Positions 38,115 through 46,988 of a DNA stretch of 64,000 bases are shown here, piece after piece. Source of the stretch: Candidatus Gastranaerophilales bacterium (GTDB lineage Bacteria; Cyanobacteriota; Vampirovibrionia; Gastranaerophilales; Gastranaerophilaceae); NCBI GenBank assembly GCA_947857085.1, contig CANUDF010000002.1:1-64000 (forward strand), read 5' to 3'. The notes beneath the pieces are model-generated. The model saw only the letters and a program-made list of their open reading frames with translations, made no database searches and was not told the origin of the DNA. The number at the start of each line of letters is the position of its first letter. Position 1 is the stretch's first letter. Made by a program: the position numbers and the translations under genes.

Positions 38115-38191
38115 GGGAGCGTAGCTCAGTTGGTTAGAGCGCATGCCTGTCACGCATGAGGTCGCGAGTTCGAGCCTCGTCGTTCCCGCCA
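38115..38191 (+). tRNA. tRNA-Asp (anticodon GTC)
   Basis: 77-nt cloverleaf with encoded CCA (38189-38191). Acceptor GGGAGCG pairs with CGTTCCC. D arm TAGCTCAGTTGGTTAGAGC. Anticodon stem CATGC/GCATG around CTGTCAC (GTC). T loop GTTCGAGCC. Confidence 0.97.
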
Positions 38192-38195
38192 TTTT

Positions 38196-38220
38196 AAGAG
38201 GGTTTAAAACCCTCTTTTTT
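38196..38220 (+). terminator. Intrinsic terminator of tRNA-Asp
   Basis: AAGAGGGTTT-aa-AACCCTCTT hairpin followed by TTTTT, 5 nt after the tRNA CCA end. Confidence 0.9.
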
Positions 38221-38324
38221 AATGCAAAAATACTGTGTGTAAAAGTTTCATCAAAAATATCTTAGATGAAACTATTATCATATCAGACAATTAAATTTTT
38301 ACAAATAATATTTAAAATTCAAAT

Positions 38325-38888
38325 ATGAATATCTTTGTAATTAACGGACACAAATATTACCCTTTTGCGCAAGGCAGATTAAATAAAACATTATTCAATA
38401 AAATTGTTGAAGTTCTTAAACCCTATGTTAATATCGAAACAACCATTATTGAAGAAGGATATGAACTGCAAGAAGAGATTGAAAAATTTCATCGGGCGGA
38501 TATTATTATTTTTCAATCACCTGTATACTGGTATTCAGTACCGGCCTTGTTTAAAGAATATTTCGACACGGTATACACTATTGGCAATTTTGCAAGACCA
38601 TCTGATAAATATGGATTTGGTGGGATTTTTAAAGATAAAAAATATATGTACTCTATGACATTAGGCGCACCGGAAACTGCATATACTGCATCAGAAAATT
38701 TTTTCGACGAACGTTGTCCGGATGAAGTTTTTATCGGATTACATAAAATTCAGCAATATTGCGGAATTAAAAAAATTAAAAGTTTTTATGTTTTTAATGC
38801 AAGCCGCAATCCGAATATTCCGGAAATTCTTACCAGATTAGAAAATCATCTGAAAGAAAACATACTTTTACCAAACAATCTCATCTAA
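38325..38888 (+). CDS. NAD(P)H-dependent oxidoreductase, flavodoxin-like fold (MdaB/KefF-like)
   Basis: 187 residues. Begins NIFVINGHKYYPFAQGRLNK, the flavodoxin-like phosphate loop. ADIIIFQSPVYWYSVPALFK (FMN/substrate contact region with the PxYWYxxPA motif) and KYMYSMTLGAPETAY follow. These are typical of MdaB-type quinone reductases. Its 3' end overlaps the converging gene at 38868 by 21 nt. No ribosome site is obvious before ATG 38325. Confidence 0.88.
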   Translation: MNIFVINGHKYYPFAQGRLNKTLFNKIVEVLKPYVNIETTIIEEGYELQEEIEKFHRADIIIFQSPVYWYSVPALFKEYFDTVYTIGNFARPSDKYGFGGIFKDKKYMYSMTLGAPETAYTASENFFDERCPDEVFIGLHKIQQYCGIKKIKSFYVFNASRNPNIPEILTRLENHLKENILLPNNLI

Positions 38889-39446
38889 ATCAGAAACTTC
38901 AACCTTGGCAAATATCTGATTAAATATCTCCTTCGGGTTCGTTAAAATTTTCTTTAGTTGCGGTGTAATCAAATAATTACCTATTACCCACTCATCAGAT
39001 ATAGAGGAATATGCTACGTTATTTTCATATGGTCCGCCCTTAAATTGTGAAAATGGAATTTTATTTTTATTCATAAAGTTTACAAATTTATCAAACAACT
39101 TTGTACTGTCAGGGCTGTCAAAGTTATCTGGTTTAGAACCCAGTATAAATCCTTGTAAGTTTTCACTGAATGGAATTTTTCTTTTAATAAAATCGACTAT
39201 TGTAGAAAAATTATTGTTATCAGGATTTGTCGGACATATATGAGTCATTAACACCTGTTTCCCATCAGTTAACCCGCAAACTGTACAGTCAAATACATCA
39301 GAAGTATACGCCCTATCAGCTAAAACACTTTCCTTTATTGTCCATGGAGCTTTTACAAACTTTTTTTCTCCAAAGCCCGATACTATTTGGCGGAATTCAT
39401 TTGGAGATACCATTCTTATTCTGGATGTAAATGATATATTTTCCAT
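38868..39446 (-). CDS. Unknown protein with FTS N-terminal motif, CheD/CNF-deamidase-like features
   Basis: 192 residues starting MENISFTSRIRMVSPNEF. The central part (SDVFDCTVCGLTDGKQVLMT, then HICPTNP, then LQGFILGSKPDNFDS, then FKGGPYENNVAY) has the Cys ... His order and GG loop reminiscent of CheD/CNF1-type deamidases. No confident family match can be claimed. The N-terminal NISFTSRI resembles VNFTSNNQ of the unrelated protein at 57173. It overlaps the oxidoreductase gene tail to tail. Confidence 0.6.
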   Translation of the reverse strand: MENISFTSRIRMVSPNEFRQIVSGFGEKKFVKAPWTIKESVLADRAYTSDVFDCTVCGLTDGKQVLMTHICPTNPDNNNFSTIVDFIKRKIPFSENLQGFILGSKPDNFDSPDSTKLFDKFVNFMNKNKIPFSQFKGGPYENNVAYSSISDEWVIGNYLITPQLKKILTNPKEIFNQIFAKVEVSDLDEIVW

Positions 39447-39482
39447 ACCAATATAAAACTACCGGACAAAAAAAATTGCTAC

Positions 39483-39508
39483 AAAATAAAAAGCGGCATA
39501 CGCCGCTT
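39483..39508 (-). terminator. Intrinsic terminator
   Basis: On the minus strand AAGCGGC-GTAT-GCCGCTT followed by TTTATTTTG. It serves the small gene at 39547. Confidence 0.8.
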
Positions 39509-39546
39509 ATATTCCTATATCCTTATCCTATATTTCCAACAAACTT

Positions 39547-39723
39547 TTATGCTATAAAATTTGTTCCAAATCTGTTTGCACCATGAAAAAATGACTGACG
39601 CATTAATTCTGTCAAAGATTTTCTTATTATGAGTTTTTCATTCAACTTAACATCTTTTATTGCATCAGATGTTGTTTTATATGTATCAGAAACTGCATTA
39701 GAAAATAACAGCATAGTCGCCAT
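39547..39723 (-). CDS. Small protein of unknown function (58 residues)
   Basis: Starts MATMLLFSNAVSDTYKTTSD at ATG 39723 after AGAGAGG. Contains LNEKLIIRKSLTELMRQSFF and ends NRFGTNFIA. The start signal, a clean stop at 39547 and a strong terminator 40 nt further on support a real gene. No domain recognised. It lies in the 460-nt gap between the genes at 38868 and 39907, whose remainder appears to be leader and promoter sequence. Confidence 0.55.
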   Translation of the reverse strand: MATMLLFSNAVSDTYKTTSDAIKDVKLNEKLIIRKSLTELMRQSFFHGANRFGTNFIA

Positions 39724-39906
39724 AACTTTACCTCTCTCTTATAAAATCACTTTATTTGTCTCTCGTACTTATATAAAAAATTCTTATAAAAATTTATTGA
39801 CTTTTTATATTCACTTTATATAAAATTTGTTACATTACTTTACAAAATAAAATTAAAGTTTTTTACAAACTAAACCGATAAATAATTTGTATATAAGGAG
39901 AGTTAT

Positions 39907-40353
39907 ATGGAAATACAAAAACTAAACGCCAATATCAAGTGGCAGCAGCTAACAGCACAGGAAATTCTTAAATATCAAAAAGAAGGTGAAGAAGTTCCCA
40001 ACGAATATCAGAAGTGGGCAGCAGCCATAAGTTCTGTACTAGATGTAAGTGATGAAGTAACGTACGAAATGACAAATGGCGAAACAGATATTGCAGCTTT
40101 AGAAGAAACACTTGGTAGAGATATTTTAAAAACTGATATCCAGCCTGCAGATGAAACCGAAAATAATATTGGTAAAGAAAACGAAGACACTGAGGACGAA
40201 GCAACTCCGGTAATTGCACAGGAAGAAGCTTCTACACCGGAAAAAACACAAGCAGGACAGCAAGAAATAACACTTGCTGATGAAGCAATTACAACTGATC
40301 CGAATGAAATATTAAAACGCAAGCAAAGACGCGGCGCTCCTCCGCTATCTTAA
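39907..40353 (+). CDS. Acidic low-complexity protein of unknown function
   Basis: 148 residues. The N-terminal 50 residues look folded (NIKWQQLTAQEILKYQKEGE, then YQKWAAAISS). The rest is Glu/Asp/Thr-rich and probably disordered, ending in a basic tip (KRKQRRGAPPLS). TAAGGAGAG precedes ATG 39907. It converges on rpe with a 9-nt overlap. No family recognised. Confidence 0.65.
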   Translation: MEIQKLNANIKWQQLTAQEILKYQKEGEEVPNEYQKWAAAISSVLDVSDEVTYEMTNGETDIAALEETLGRDILKTDIQPADETENNIGKENEDTEDEATPVIAQEEASTPEKTQAGQQEITLADEAITTDPNEILKRKQRRGAPPLS

Positions 40354-40983
40354 GCTTTGAACAGCCTTTTGAATATCGTCGGAATTATAAATATAATTTC
40401 CGGCAACAAGCGAATTTGCACCGAAATCGGTGCAAATTTTTGCTGTTTCCGAATTAATTCCGCCGTCAACCTGTATAATTAATTCAGGATGTGCATGTTT
40501 TCTAATAACAGGAATTTTTTCGGCACAATCATACATAAAACTTTGTCCGCCAAAGCCGGGCTCAACAGTCATTACAAGTATTAAATCAAGAAGCGGCAAA
40601 AACTCTAATACCTTTTCAGGCGGAGTCATTGGCTTTATTGACATGCCGGCTTTTACACCAAATGCTTTAATCAAAGATACAACAGCTTTGACATCATTTG
40701 CCGCTTCATAATGAAACGTAAGAATATCTGCACCTGCGTCAGCAAATGATTTAATATATTTTTCAGGATTTTCTATCATTAAATGAACATCTAAAGGTAT
40801 TTTAGCCGCTTTTTTAATAGATTTTACAACCGGAACTCCAATCGTAATATTAGGAACAAAATGACCGTCCATTACATCTACATGAAGCCAATCAGCTCCG
40901 GCTTGTTCTACTCGTTTGATATCAAGCTCTAAGTTTGCAAAATCTGCTGATAAGATTGATGGCGAAATAATTATTTTTGGCAT
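40345..40983 (-). CDS. rpe: Ribulose-phosphate 3-epimerase
   Basis: Interconverts ribulose-5-P and xylulose-5-P. About 212 residues starting MPKIIISPSILSADFANLEL. Metal/active-site segments WLHVDVMDGHFVPNIT, HLMIENPEKYI, VMTVEPGFGGQSFM and VDGGINSETA are all present. The start at 40983 is the conserved one; an upstream in-frame start would extend it into rnc. Overlaps the rnc end by 13 nt. Confidence 0.95.
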   Translation of the reverse strand: MPKIIISPSILSADFANLELDIKRVEQAGADWLHVDVMDGHFVPNITIGVPVVKSIKKAAKIPLDVHLMIENPEKYIKSFADAGADILTFHYEAANDVKAVVSLIKAFGVKAGMSIKPMTPPEKVLEFLPLLDLILVMTVEPGFGGQSFMYDCAEKIPVIRKHAHPELIIQVDGGINSETAKICTDFGANSLVAGNYIYNSDDIQKAVQSLR

Positions 40984-41666
40984 TTTGTTATCCCCAACTT
41001 CTGACAAGCCTCATAGGCACATTTCTGCTCGGCTTCTTTTTTAGATTTGCCTGCCCCTTGCGCTATACATTCGTTTTCATACCAGACTTCAACTTCAAAC
41101 GTCTTGTTATGAGCAGGTCCTGTTTCGTTTACTATACGATACTCAGGAACAGTTTTAGTTCTGCCTTGAGTATACTCCTGTAAAAGCGCCTTTGCATTAA
41201 ATTTTTCAAAATTTTTATCTACATCTTCAATGTAAGGGGTAAAAATCTCTTTGATAAATTCAATAAGTTCCGGAAATTTACCATCCAGATAATATGCACC
41301 TAAAATTGCTTCAAACGAACAGGCGCAAACAGATTCAAGTTTACGGCAGCCCTGTTTTTCTTCATGACGGCCTAAAATTATCAAATCTGCCAGACCAAGC
41401 TTTTCTGAAATTTCAAAAAGCGCTGCATCTGACACAACTATTGAGCGAATTTTTGATAGATTTCCTTCAGGATAATCAGGATATTTTTTATACAGAATAT
41501 CTGATATTGCCAGTTTCAATACTGCATCACCTAGGAATTCAAGTCTTTCATAACTTAATGCATAATCGAGCTCGTGCTCTTTTGTATATGACGGGTGGGT
41601 AAGAGCCTGCCTGAAAATAGTTTCATTTTCTATGCTTATATTAAAAATCTCAGATAATTTCTTCAT
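40971..41666 (-). CDS. rnc: Ribonuclease III
   Basis: 231 residues. The RNase III signature ERLEFLGDAVLKLAISD lies at ~44-60, with the second acidic site in SFEAILGAYYLDG. A dsRNA-binding domain occupies the last ~70 residues (NAKALLQEYTQGRTKTVPEY, GAGKSKKEAEQKCAYEA). It processes rRNA and other structured RNA. Start touches the cdsA stop (1-nt overlap). Confidence 0.96.
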   Translation of the reverse strand: MKKLSEIFNISIENETIFRQALTHPSYTKEHELDYALSYERLEFLGDAVLKLAISDILYKKYPDYPEGNLSKIRSIVVSDAALFEISEKLGLADLIILGRHEEKQGCRKLESVCACSFEAILGAYYLDGKFPELIEFIKEIFTPYIEDVDKNFEKFNAKALLQEYTQGRTKTVPEYRIVNETGPAHNKTFEVEVWYENECIAQGAGKSKKEAEQKCAYEACQKLGITKCQK

Positions 41667-42538
41667 TAAAATAAACCTTTAAATAATAAAATTATATTAT
41701 TAGTTAGGTCTTGAGAGAATACGAAGTATTTACAGAAATAATACATTACAGGGATTGTAAAAATATAACTGTCACATCTGTCTAAGAAGCCGCCATGCCC
41801 CGGAAGACTGTCACCAGAATCTTTAACCCCCGCATCACGTTTAATTAAAGATTCACTCAAATCTCCAATTTGAGCAAACACGGTACAGAGCACCCCTGCG
41901 GCAAGAGCTAAATACCAGGCAAGACTGATATACCAGCCTATTACCATCGCACCGATAACCGCACAAACAGCACCTCCTACAGCCCCCTCTATTGTTTTAT
42001 TAGGACTAATCACCGGAGCTAGTTTATGCCTGCCCAAATGTCTACCCGCATAATAACATCCTGTATCTGTCAACAACACAGCCACAAACATCATAACAAC
42101 AAATGCCAGACCGTCATGAAAATTTGTACTTTCTAAATTTCTCAGAAAAAGCAAGTGCAAAGGAAACCAGCCGCAATAAACCATACCCAGCAATGTAGTT
42201 GCAACATTTGCAATATATGGCTGACGTCCTCTGAACAATACCCACATAAATGCACCTATTGCGCAAACTGTCAAAGCAAAAGCTACTAGATCAAACCGTT
42301 GAAAATAAGCAATAACAGCAAGTAAGGCTTCAGCTATATAAATCATTTTAAGGCTGGGATAAAATCCTTTGTGATTTAATATTTTTACATATTCCCTTGA
42401 AGCAAAATAGAGAATAAATAAGAGCATTGCAAGAAGAGCAAGTTTACCTTCAATAATACAGCCCATTGCCGCAGTTCCCATTATTAAACCTGTAAGCATT
42501 CTTGTAGCGTTCTTATTTAACCCTTTAATTTCTGTCAT
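41666..42538 (-). CDS. cdsA: Phosphatidate cytidylyltransferase
   Basis: Makes CDP-diacylglycerol from phosphatidate and CTP in the inner membrane. 290 residues with about eight hydrophobic segments. The C-terminal signature region includes SPNKTIEGAVGG and KRDAGVKDSGDSLPGHGGFL-D-R-CDS, matching the CdsA signature S-x-[LIVMF]-K-R-x(4)-K-D-x-[GSA]. It is coupled to frr upstream and rnc downstream by 1-nt overlaps. Confidence 0.94.
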   Translation of the reverse strand: MTEIKGLNKNATRMLTGLIMGTAAMGCIIEGKLALLAMLLFILYFASREYVKILNHKGFYPSLKMIYIAEALLAVIAYFQRFDLVAFALTVCAIGAFMWVLFRGRQPYIANVATTLLGMVYCGWFPLHLLFLRNLESTNFHDGLAFVVMMFVAVLLTDTGCYYAGRHLGRHKLAPVISPNKTIEGAVGGAVCAVIGAMVIGWYISLAWYLALAAGVLCTVFAQIGDLSESLIKRDAGVKDSGDSLPGHGGFLDRCDSYIFTIPVMYYFCKYFVFSQDLTNNIILLFKGLF

Positions 42539-43104
42539 TATACAGTCATAACCTCTTTTTCTTTAGCTGTAACATTTGTATCTACAAGACCTGTATATTT
42601 GTCTGTCAGCTTTTGAATTTTGTCTTGATTATCTTTTACCATGTCTTCAGGAAGATTATCCGACTTTTCGAGTTTTTTCAAATCATCTGTCATATCTCTG
42701 CGAACATTTCTGATAGCTACTTTAGCATCTTCTCCAAGTTTTTTTACATCTTTAACAATTTCGCGTCTTCTTTCTTCCGTTAAAGGCGGGAATGTTAATC
42801 TTATACAAATACCGTCACTGTTCGGCGTAATCCCTATTTCAGCTTTAATAATTGCTTTTTCAATATCTTTAAGAATTGATTTATCATAAGGTGATATAAC
42901 AAGTGTAGTACCGTCTTGAACTGTAACCTGCGACATTTGTCTCAACGGAGTCGGAACTCCGTAATATTCAACAAGAACTTTATCAAGTATTCCCGGATTA
43001 GCTCGTCCTGAACGGATTGACCCAAATTCGCGATGAAGCTGTGCAATAGCTTTTTCCATTTTTTCTTCACCAAATAAAAATAATTCTTCTAATGCCTCTG
43101 ACAT
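42538..43104 (-). CDS. frr: Ribosome recycling factor
   Basis: 188 residues. FGSIRSGRANPGILDKVLVE, YYGVPTPLRQMSQVTVQDG and the helical ERRREIVKDVKKLGEDAKVA segment are diagnostic of RRF. Together with EF-G it splits post-termination ribosomes. It follows pyrH by 12 nt, the usual pyrH-frr-cdsA order. Confidence 0.96.
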   Translation of the reverse strand: MSEALEELFLFGEEKMEKAIAQLHREFGSIRSGRANPGILDKVLVEYYGVPTPLRQMSQVTVQDGTTLVISPYDKSILKDIEKAIIKAEIGITPNSDGICIRLTFPPLTEERRREIVKDVKKLGEDAKVAIRNVRRDMTDDLKKLEKSDNLPEDMVKDNQDKIQKLTDKYTGLVDTNVTAKEKEVMTV

Positions 43105-43116
43105 ATTTTACCTCTT

Positions 43117-43827
43117 TCAATTAATAAATGTTCCTATATCTTTACCGTTAAGAATATCTACTATACCATCTTCCGCTTCAAAATCAAATACGACAATAGG
43201 TATATTGTTTTGTTTACATAATGCACAAGCAGCTGTATCCATAACTTTCAATCCGTTTTTAATAATATCATCATATGTAATATTATCCAGCTTTTCGGCT
43301 TTCGGATTAGTATTCGGGTCATCAGTATAAACGCCGTCCACACCATTTTTTGCCATCAGCATAGCCTCTGCATTAATTTCTGAGGCACGAAGTGCAGCCG
43401 CTGTATCCGTTGTAAAGAACGGATTTCCGGTTCCTGCCGCAAATATGACAACCCGTCCTTTTTCCAGATGTCTTATAGCTCTGTGTCTTATATATGGTTC
43501 GGCAATTTGATTCATAGCAATTGCACTCTGTACCCGGCATGGCACATTCATCTGATTGAGTGCACTTTGAATTGCTATAGCATTCATGACTGTCGCCAGC
43601 ATTCCGACGTAATCTCCTGAAGCCTGGTCCATGCCAAGCTTTGCACTGTTTTTCATTCCGCGAAATATATTACCGCCGCCTACGACAACGGCAATTTGAG
43701 CCCCCATATCAAGCGCTTTTTTAATCTCTGCGGCAATCATTTTAACAGGTTCCTGATCTATACCGAATTGTTGTGTACCTAAAAGTGCTTCCCCGCTAAT
43801 TTTCAACAAAATCCGTTTATATCTCAT
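43117..43827 (-). CDS. pyrH: UMP kinase
   Basis: Phosphorylates UMP; 236 residues. ILLKISGEALLG, IAVVVGGGNIFRG, FAAGTGNPFFTTDTAAALRA and GVDGVYTDDPNTNPKAEK are the PyrH hallmarks of the amino-acid-kinase fold. It lies 70 nt after the switch-tract prepilin and starts the pyrH-frr-cdsA-rnc-rpe run. Confidence 0.96.
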   Translation of the reverse strand: MRYKRILLKISGEALLGTQQFGIDQEPVKMIAAEIKKALDMGAQIAVVVGGGNIFRGMKNSAKLGMDQASGDYVGMLATVMNAIAIQSALNQMNVPCRVQSAIAMNQIAEPYIRHRAIRHLEKGRVVIFAAGTGNPFFTTDTAAALRASEINAEAMLMAKNGVDGVYTDDPNTNPKAEKLDNITYDDIIKNGLKVMDTAACALCKQNNIPIVVFDFEAEDGIVDILNGKDIGTFIN

Positions 43828-43897
43828 ATCTTCTTCTCCACAGGATACTATCTTTACTTAATAATAGCCTAAAAGAGCAAGTTTGTAAAGAGATTTA

Positions 43898-44931
43898 TTA
43901 TTCTTTGCAGGAATGTTTACCTTTCCAGGATAATTCTCCGGGACATTTGAAATAATCCATATTATTATTAAAAATTACCCAGGCCGCACAAGTATACATG
44001 TTGTTACCGTTACTAAAATTCGGATAAGGATTTTTATTTAAAGGATTACAAGCGTCTTCAAATGTCATGTAATCTCCGTCTCTGCCGGCTGGCAAGACTC
44101 CTTTATTAGTCACATAAAACATAAAACTATCTTTACCATTTACATAAGTTGATGCCAATGGATTAGTTCTAACTATAATTTCTCCGCAGGTGTCAGGTTC
44201 ACCCGTTGCAAAACTATACATGCATTTAGAATTCCATATACGAAATATAAGAGAAGTACCGTTATTTAAACGAAAAGCAGCTACATACTTGGCCTCGTTT
44301 AACGAGTTTTCAGCACCAATACAATTTTCTTTTACATATTCTAGAGACTTTCCTACGCAATCTTTGGAAATTTTAAGATACGGTTTAAAAAAATTAGCAA
44401 GTTTAGCATGGGCATTTTCATCATACATATCAATCCCAAAAGTCTGGTTTGAAATGCTCCCGTTTTCATTATACGCAAACTGATATGCCTGTGAGAGCAT
44501 ACTGTATGTTTGTTTTAATTTAGTAATTATAACACGTTCCTGATAATCAGATATTAACGTTGGAATAGTTAATACAGCCACTATACCAATAATTGCCAGA
44601 GTGATAAGAACCTCTGCAAGTGTAAATGCGGCTTTTTTAACGCGTCGGTAATGCGATTGCGACGCTCCCGTTGGTCGCTCGCAATGACATGATAAAGTTG
44701 ACCATTGTCCTATGTGGTGTCGTGCCTTTGGCACCTCGCAATGACGTTCTTTGTCATCACGAGCAAACGTAGTTTGCGTAGTGATCGCATTGTCGTCGGA
44801 ATTTGACAATGATGCGATTGCGACGTCGGACATACGTCCTCCTCGCAATGACATAATGAGGTCGAAACCCTCTTCTTTTCTACTTAGAGGAGACGCCCCC
44901 CCCCGACTCTTGCGTTTAATAAATTTTTCAT
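43898..44931 (-). CDS. Type IV prepilin-like protein with G9 switch cassette and REP cluster in its leader; out of frame as sequenced
   Basis: AAAAGGAGGATAAAATC precedes ATG 44931. The ATG frame reads MKNLLNARV-GGG-RLL and stops at TAA inside the cassette. The pilin frame is reached with ten (or seven) G and then reads ASPLSRKEEGFDLIMSLRGG, about 70 residues of repeat-derived sequence, and VKKAAFTLAEVLITLAIIGIV. As sequenced, an internal ATG at 44854 (MSLRGGRMSD) is in the pilin frame but has no good ribosome site. The body (~225 residues) ends with AWVIFNNNMDYFKC, like the prepilin at 17379. Its start overlaps the SDR stop by 4 nt, so it belongs to the secretin-GspE-GspF run. Confidence 0.85.
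44642..44852 (-). repeat. Cluster of REP-like palindromic repeats (TCATTGCGAG type) inside prepilin leader
   Basis: Several related units on the minus strand share TCATTGCGAG followed by an inverted centre and GCAATCGCAT or GATCACTACGC. Examples are TCATTGCGAGGAGGACGTATG, TCATTGCGAGGTGCC-aaa-GGCACGAC and TCATTGCGAGCGACCAACGG. Inverted cores such as AAACTACGTTT and ACGTATGTCCGACGT are visible. Translated in the pilin frame they give the familiar repeat-derived HCE...A type peptides (CHCERPTGASQS). The cluster keeps the pilin frame open throughout. Confidence 0.8.
44863..44904 (-). repeat. 42-nt switch cassette with G9 homopolymer (copy 2 of 3)
   Basis: Identical to 6434-6475 and 59499-59540 over G9 plus 33 nt. 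It again starts 27 nt after the A of the ATG. Downstream of this copy the sequence differs from the other two and enters the REP cluster. Confidence 0.9.
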
Positions 44932-45737
44932 GATTTTATCCTCCTTTTCAAATTATCCTTAATAATTTTATTTATGCAACCTTGCGGTAATTTAGCCAGT
45001 ATTTCAGCAATCTTAGCATCTAAGCCTACTGTATAAGACGGTTTAGGATTATTTGAAGCATCAATTTCGGCTATTAGTTTCACAACTTTTTCTACATCAA
45101 GCCCGTTTGTCTGATTTTTTGCTGCATTTTTCACCATAAACCGCATTTCTTTTTCAAATCCGCGGGGATTATCTATACTGTCCTTATTGTTGTCAATAGA
45201 TTTTTGCCATAAAGGTGTTGCAATAACGCCGGGTTTTACCGAAACAATTTTTATATTTCTTTTAGTTTCCAATAACATTGAATTAAATAAAATATCCAAT
45301 GCTCTTTTTGAAGCACAGTAAGGAGCAACAAAAGGAAATATCCCGAAACTTGACATTGAGCTTATGTTAATAATTTTGCCGTTATCCAGCAAATCCAAAA
45401 GTCTTTGCGAAAAATCCAGATGAGCAAATGTATTTACTTCAAATTGCTCACGAATTCTGCTTACGTCTATATCTTCAACAGCACCTGCAACAACACAGCC
45501 TGCAACATTTATCAAAGTATCTATCTTATCCGTTTGAGAAACAATAAAATCAGCAGCTTCGCATATTGAGGCAGAGTCAGTTAAATTTATATAAAACGGG
45601 ATAACTCCGAGACTTTTTAATTCCTCAAGAAATTTTCCATTCCTGTAACCTGCAAAAACTCTGTTATCCTTTGCAAAATGTTTTGTAAGCTCTTTACCTA
45701 TACCTGAAGTTGAGCCTGTTATTACAATAGTTTTCAT
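44928..45737 (-). CDS. Short-chain dehydrogenase/reductase
   Basis: 269 residues, classical SDR: nucleotide motif TGSTSGIGKEL near the N-terminus, NVAGCVV in place of NNAG, and the catalytic Ser and Tyr-x3-Lys in ISSMSSFGIFPFVAPYCASK. Substrate unknown. It is placed between gspF and a prepilin in one run of genes. That may mean a link to pilin or glycan modification, but the context could be accidental. Confidence 0.88.
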   Translation of the reverse strand: MKTIVITGSTSGIGKELTKHFAKDNRVFAGYRNGKFLEELKSLGVIPFYINLTDSASICEAADFIVSQTDKIDTLINVAGCVVAGAVEDIDVSRIREQFEVNTFAHLDFSQRLLDLLDNGKIINISSMSSFGIFPFVAPYCASKRALDILFNSMLLETKRNIKIVSVKPGVIATPLWQKSIDNNKDSIDNPRGFEKEMRFMVKNAAKNQTNGLDVEKVVKLIAEIDASNNPKPSYTVGLDAKIAEILAKLPQGCINKIIKDNLKRRIKS

Positions 45738-45748
45738 TAATTATTCCT

Positions 45749-46978
45749 CTATGTTGCAAGATATGAACCGAATAATGGCAGATATAATGCTAAAGCAAGT
45801 ATAAGAACAATACTTCCTATTACAATCAACATTATAGGCTCAATCATTTTTGTCATAACATCAATAATTGCATCAAGTTTTTTATCTATAAAGTTTGTAG
45901 CTTGCAAAAGCATATCACCCAAACGACCTGATTGTTCACCTGTTGCTATCATAAATAAAATCATCTTGGGCATTACACGAGTAGATCTTAAAGCTGAGGA
46001 TAAATGCTGCCCCTGCTGAACTTTACTTGTTGCAGCTTCAATCCTTGTTTTAAGTGTATGGTTAGTCAATGTCAAATTTGATAGATATAAACATTCAATA
46101 ATCGGAACACCAGCGTCATAAGCAACCTGCAATACCGCAATAAAGTTTGAAAAATTTGAAAATTGTATCAAATCAGAAAGAATAGGAATATTTAAGACAT
46201 ATTCATCAATCTTTCTTTTACTAGGCTGCCATTTGAATAAGAACATAATAACACCTACAACCGAACCTAAAATTAAAGGCACAAGATACCAGTATGTTTT
46301 AAGGAAAACACCTATATCCATTAATTTGGCAGTAATCCATGGAAGTTCTTTTCCCATAGTATCAAACATATCTTTAAATACAGGGAATACAAACATTAAC
46401 ATGATTAAAACGATTAGAACAGCAAGCACAATTACGAAAATCGGATACATAAGAGTACCTATAACTTTACTTTTAATTGCAGCCTGTTTATTTAACAATT
46501 CAAGTAAACGTTCCAGAGTTTTTTCCAATTCACCGGAATCTTCCCCGGCTTTACACAAACCTATATATATTTGTCCGAATTGTTCCGGATATCTTGCAAT
46601 AGTATCAGCAAAAGTTCCGCCGTTCATAATCTGTCTTCTTAATTCCTGTGCAACCAGTCTGATTTTCAACTTTGCGGCATCGTTTTCTATAAACAATAAG
46701 GATTCAATAATCGGAATACCTGACTGTGCCAGAATTTGTAATGTTGATGTAAAATCAATTTTTTCCTGAAGCCCCAGCTTTGTTACTTTACCTTTTTTAG
46801 CATTTTTATCCGCATCTTTGCCGTCAGCTGCTGTCTTTGCACGTTCTTCTTCAACTTTTGTAGGAATAAATCCCAATTTGCGGATATTTTCTCTCGCCTC
46901 ACGCGGATTTGCAGCTTCAATTTTACCTTTTACTATTTCTTTGTTATTTTTTAATGCTGTGTAATTAAATATTGTCAT
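45749..46978 (-). CDS. Type II secretion / type IV pilus inner-membrane platform protein (GspF/PilC)
   Basis: 409 residues. N-terminal FNYTALKNNKEIVKGKIEAA region, two T2SSF repeats each followed by membrane helices (IFVIVLAVLIVLIMLMFVFP, then IEPIMLIVIGSIVLILALAL). Conserved GEDSGELEKTLERL and ATGEQSGRLGDMLLQ motifs mark the two repeats. It forms the platform on which the GspE/PilB ATPase drives pilin assembly. It sits 10 nt after gspE. Confidence 0.93.
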   Translation of the reverse strand: MTIFNYTALKNNKEIVKGKIEAANPREARENIRKLGFIPTKVEEERAKTAADGKDADKNAKKGKVTKLGLQEKIDFTSTLQILAQSGIPIIESLLFIENDAAKLKIRLVAQELRRQIMNGGTFADTIARYPEQFGQIYIGLCKAGEDSGELEKTLERLLELLNKQAAIKSKVIGTLMYPIFVIVLAVLIVLIMLMFVFPVFKDMFDTMGKELPWITAKLMDIGVFLKTYWYLVPLILGSVVGVIMFLFKWQPSKRKIDEYVLNIPILSDLIQFSNFSNFIAVLQVAYDAGVPIIECLYLSNLTLTNHTLKTRIEAATSKVQQGQHLSSALRSTRVMPKMILFMIATGEQSGRLGDMLLQATNFIDKKLDAIIDVMTKMIEPIMLIVIGSIVLILALALYLPLFGSYLAT

Positions 46979-46988
46979 TTCTTACCTG

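Noticed and set aside
39629-39823. 64-residue + strand frame
   Set aside because: Antisense to the better supported minus-strand gene at 39547-39723 and lacks a ribosome site.
44642-44852. Repeat cluster as an insertion sequence
   Set aside because: No transposase or long terminal repeats; the units are short REP-like palindromes.
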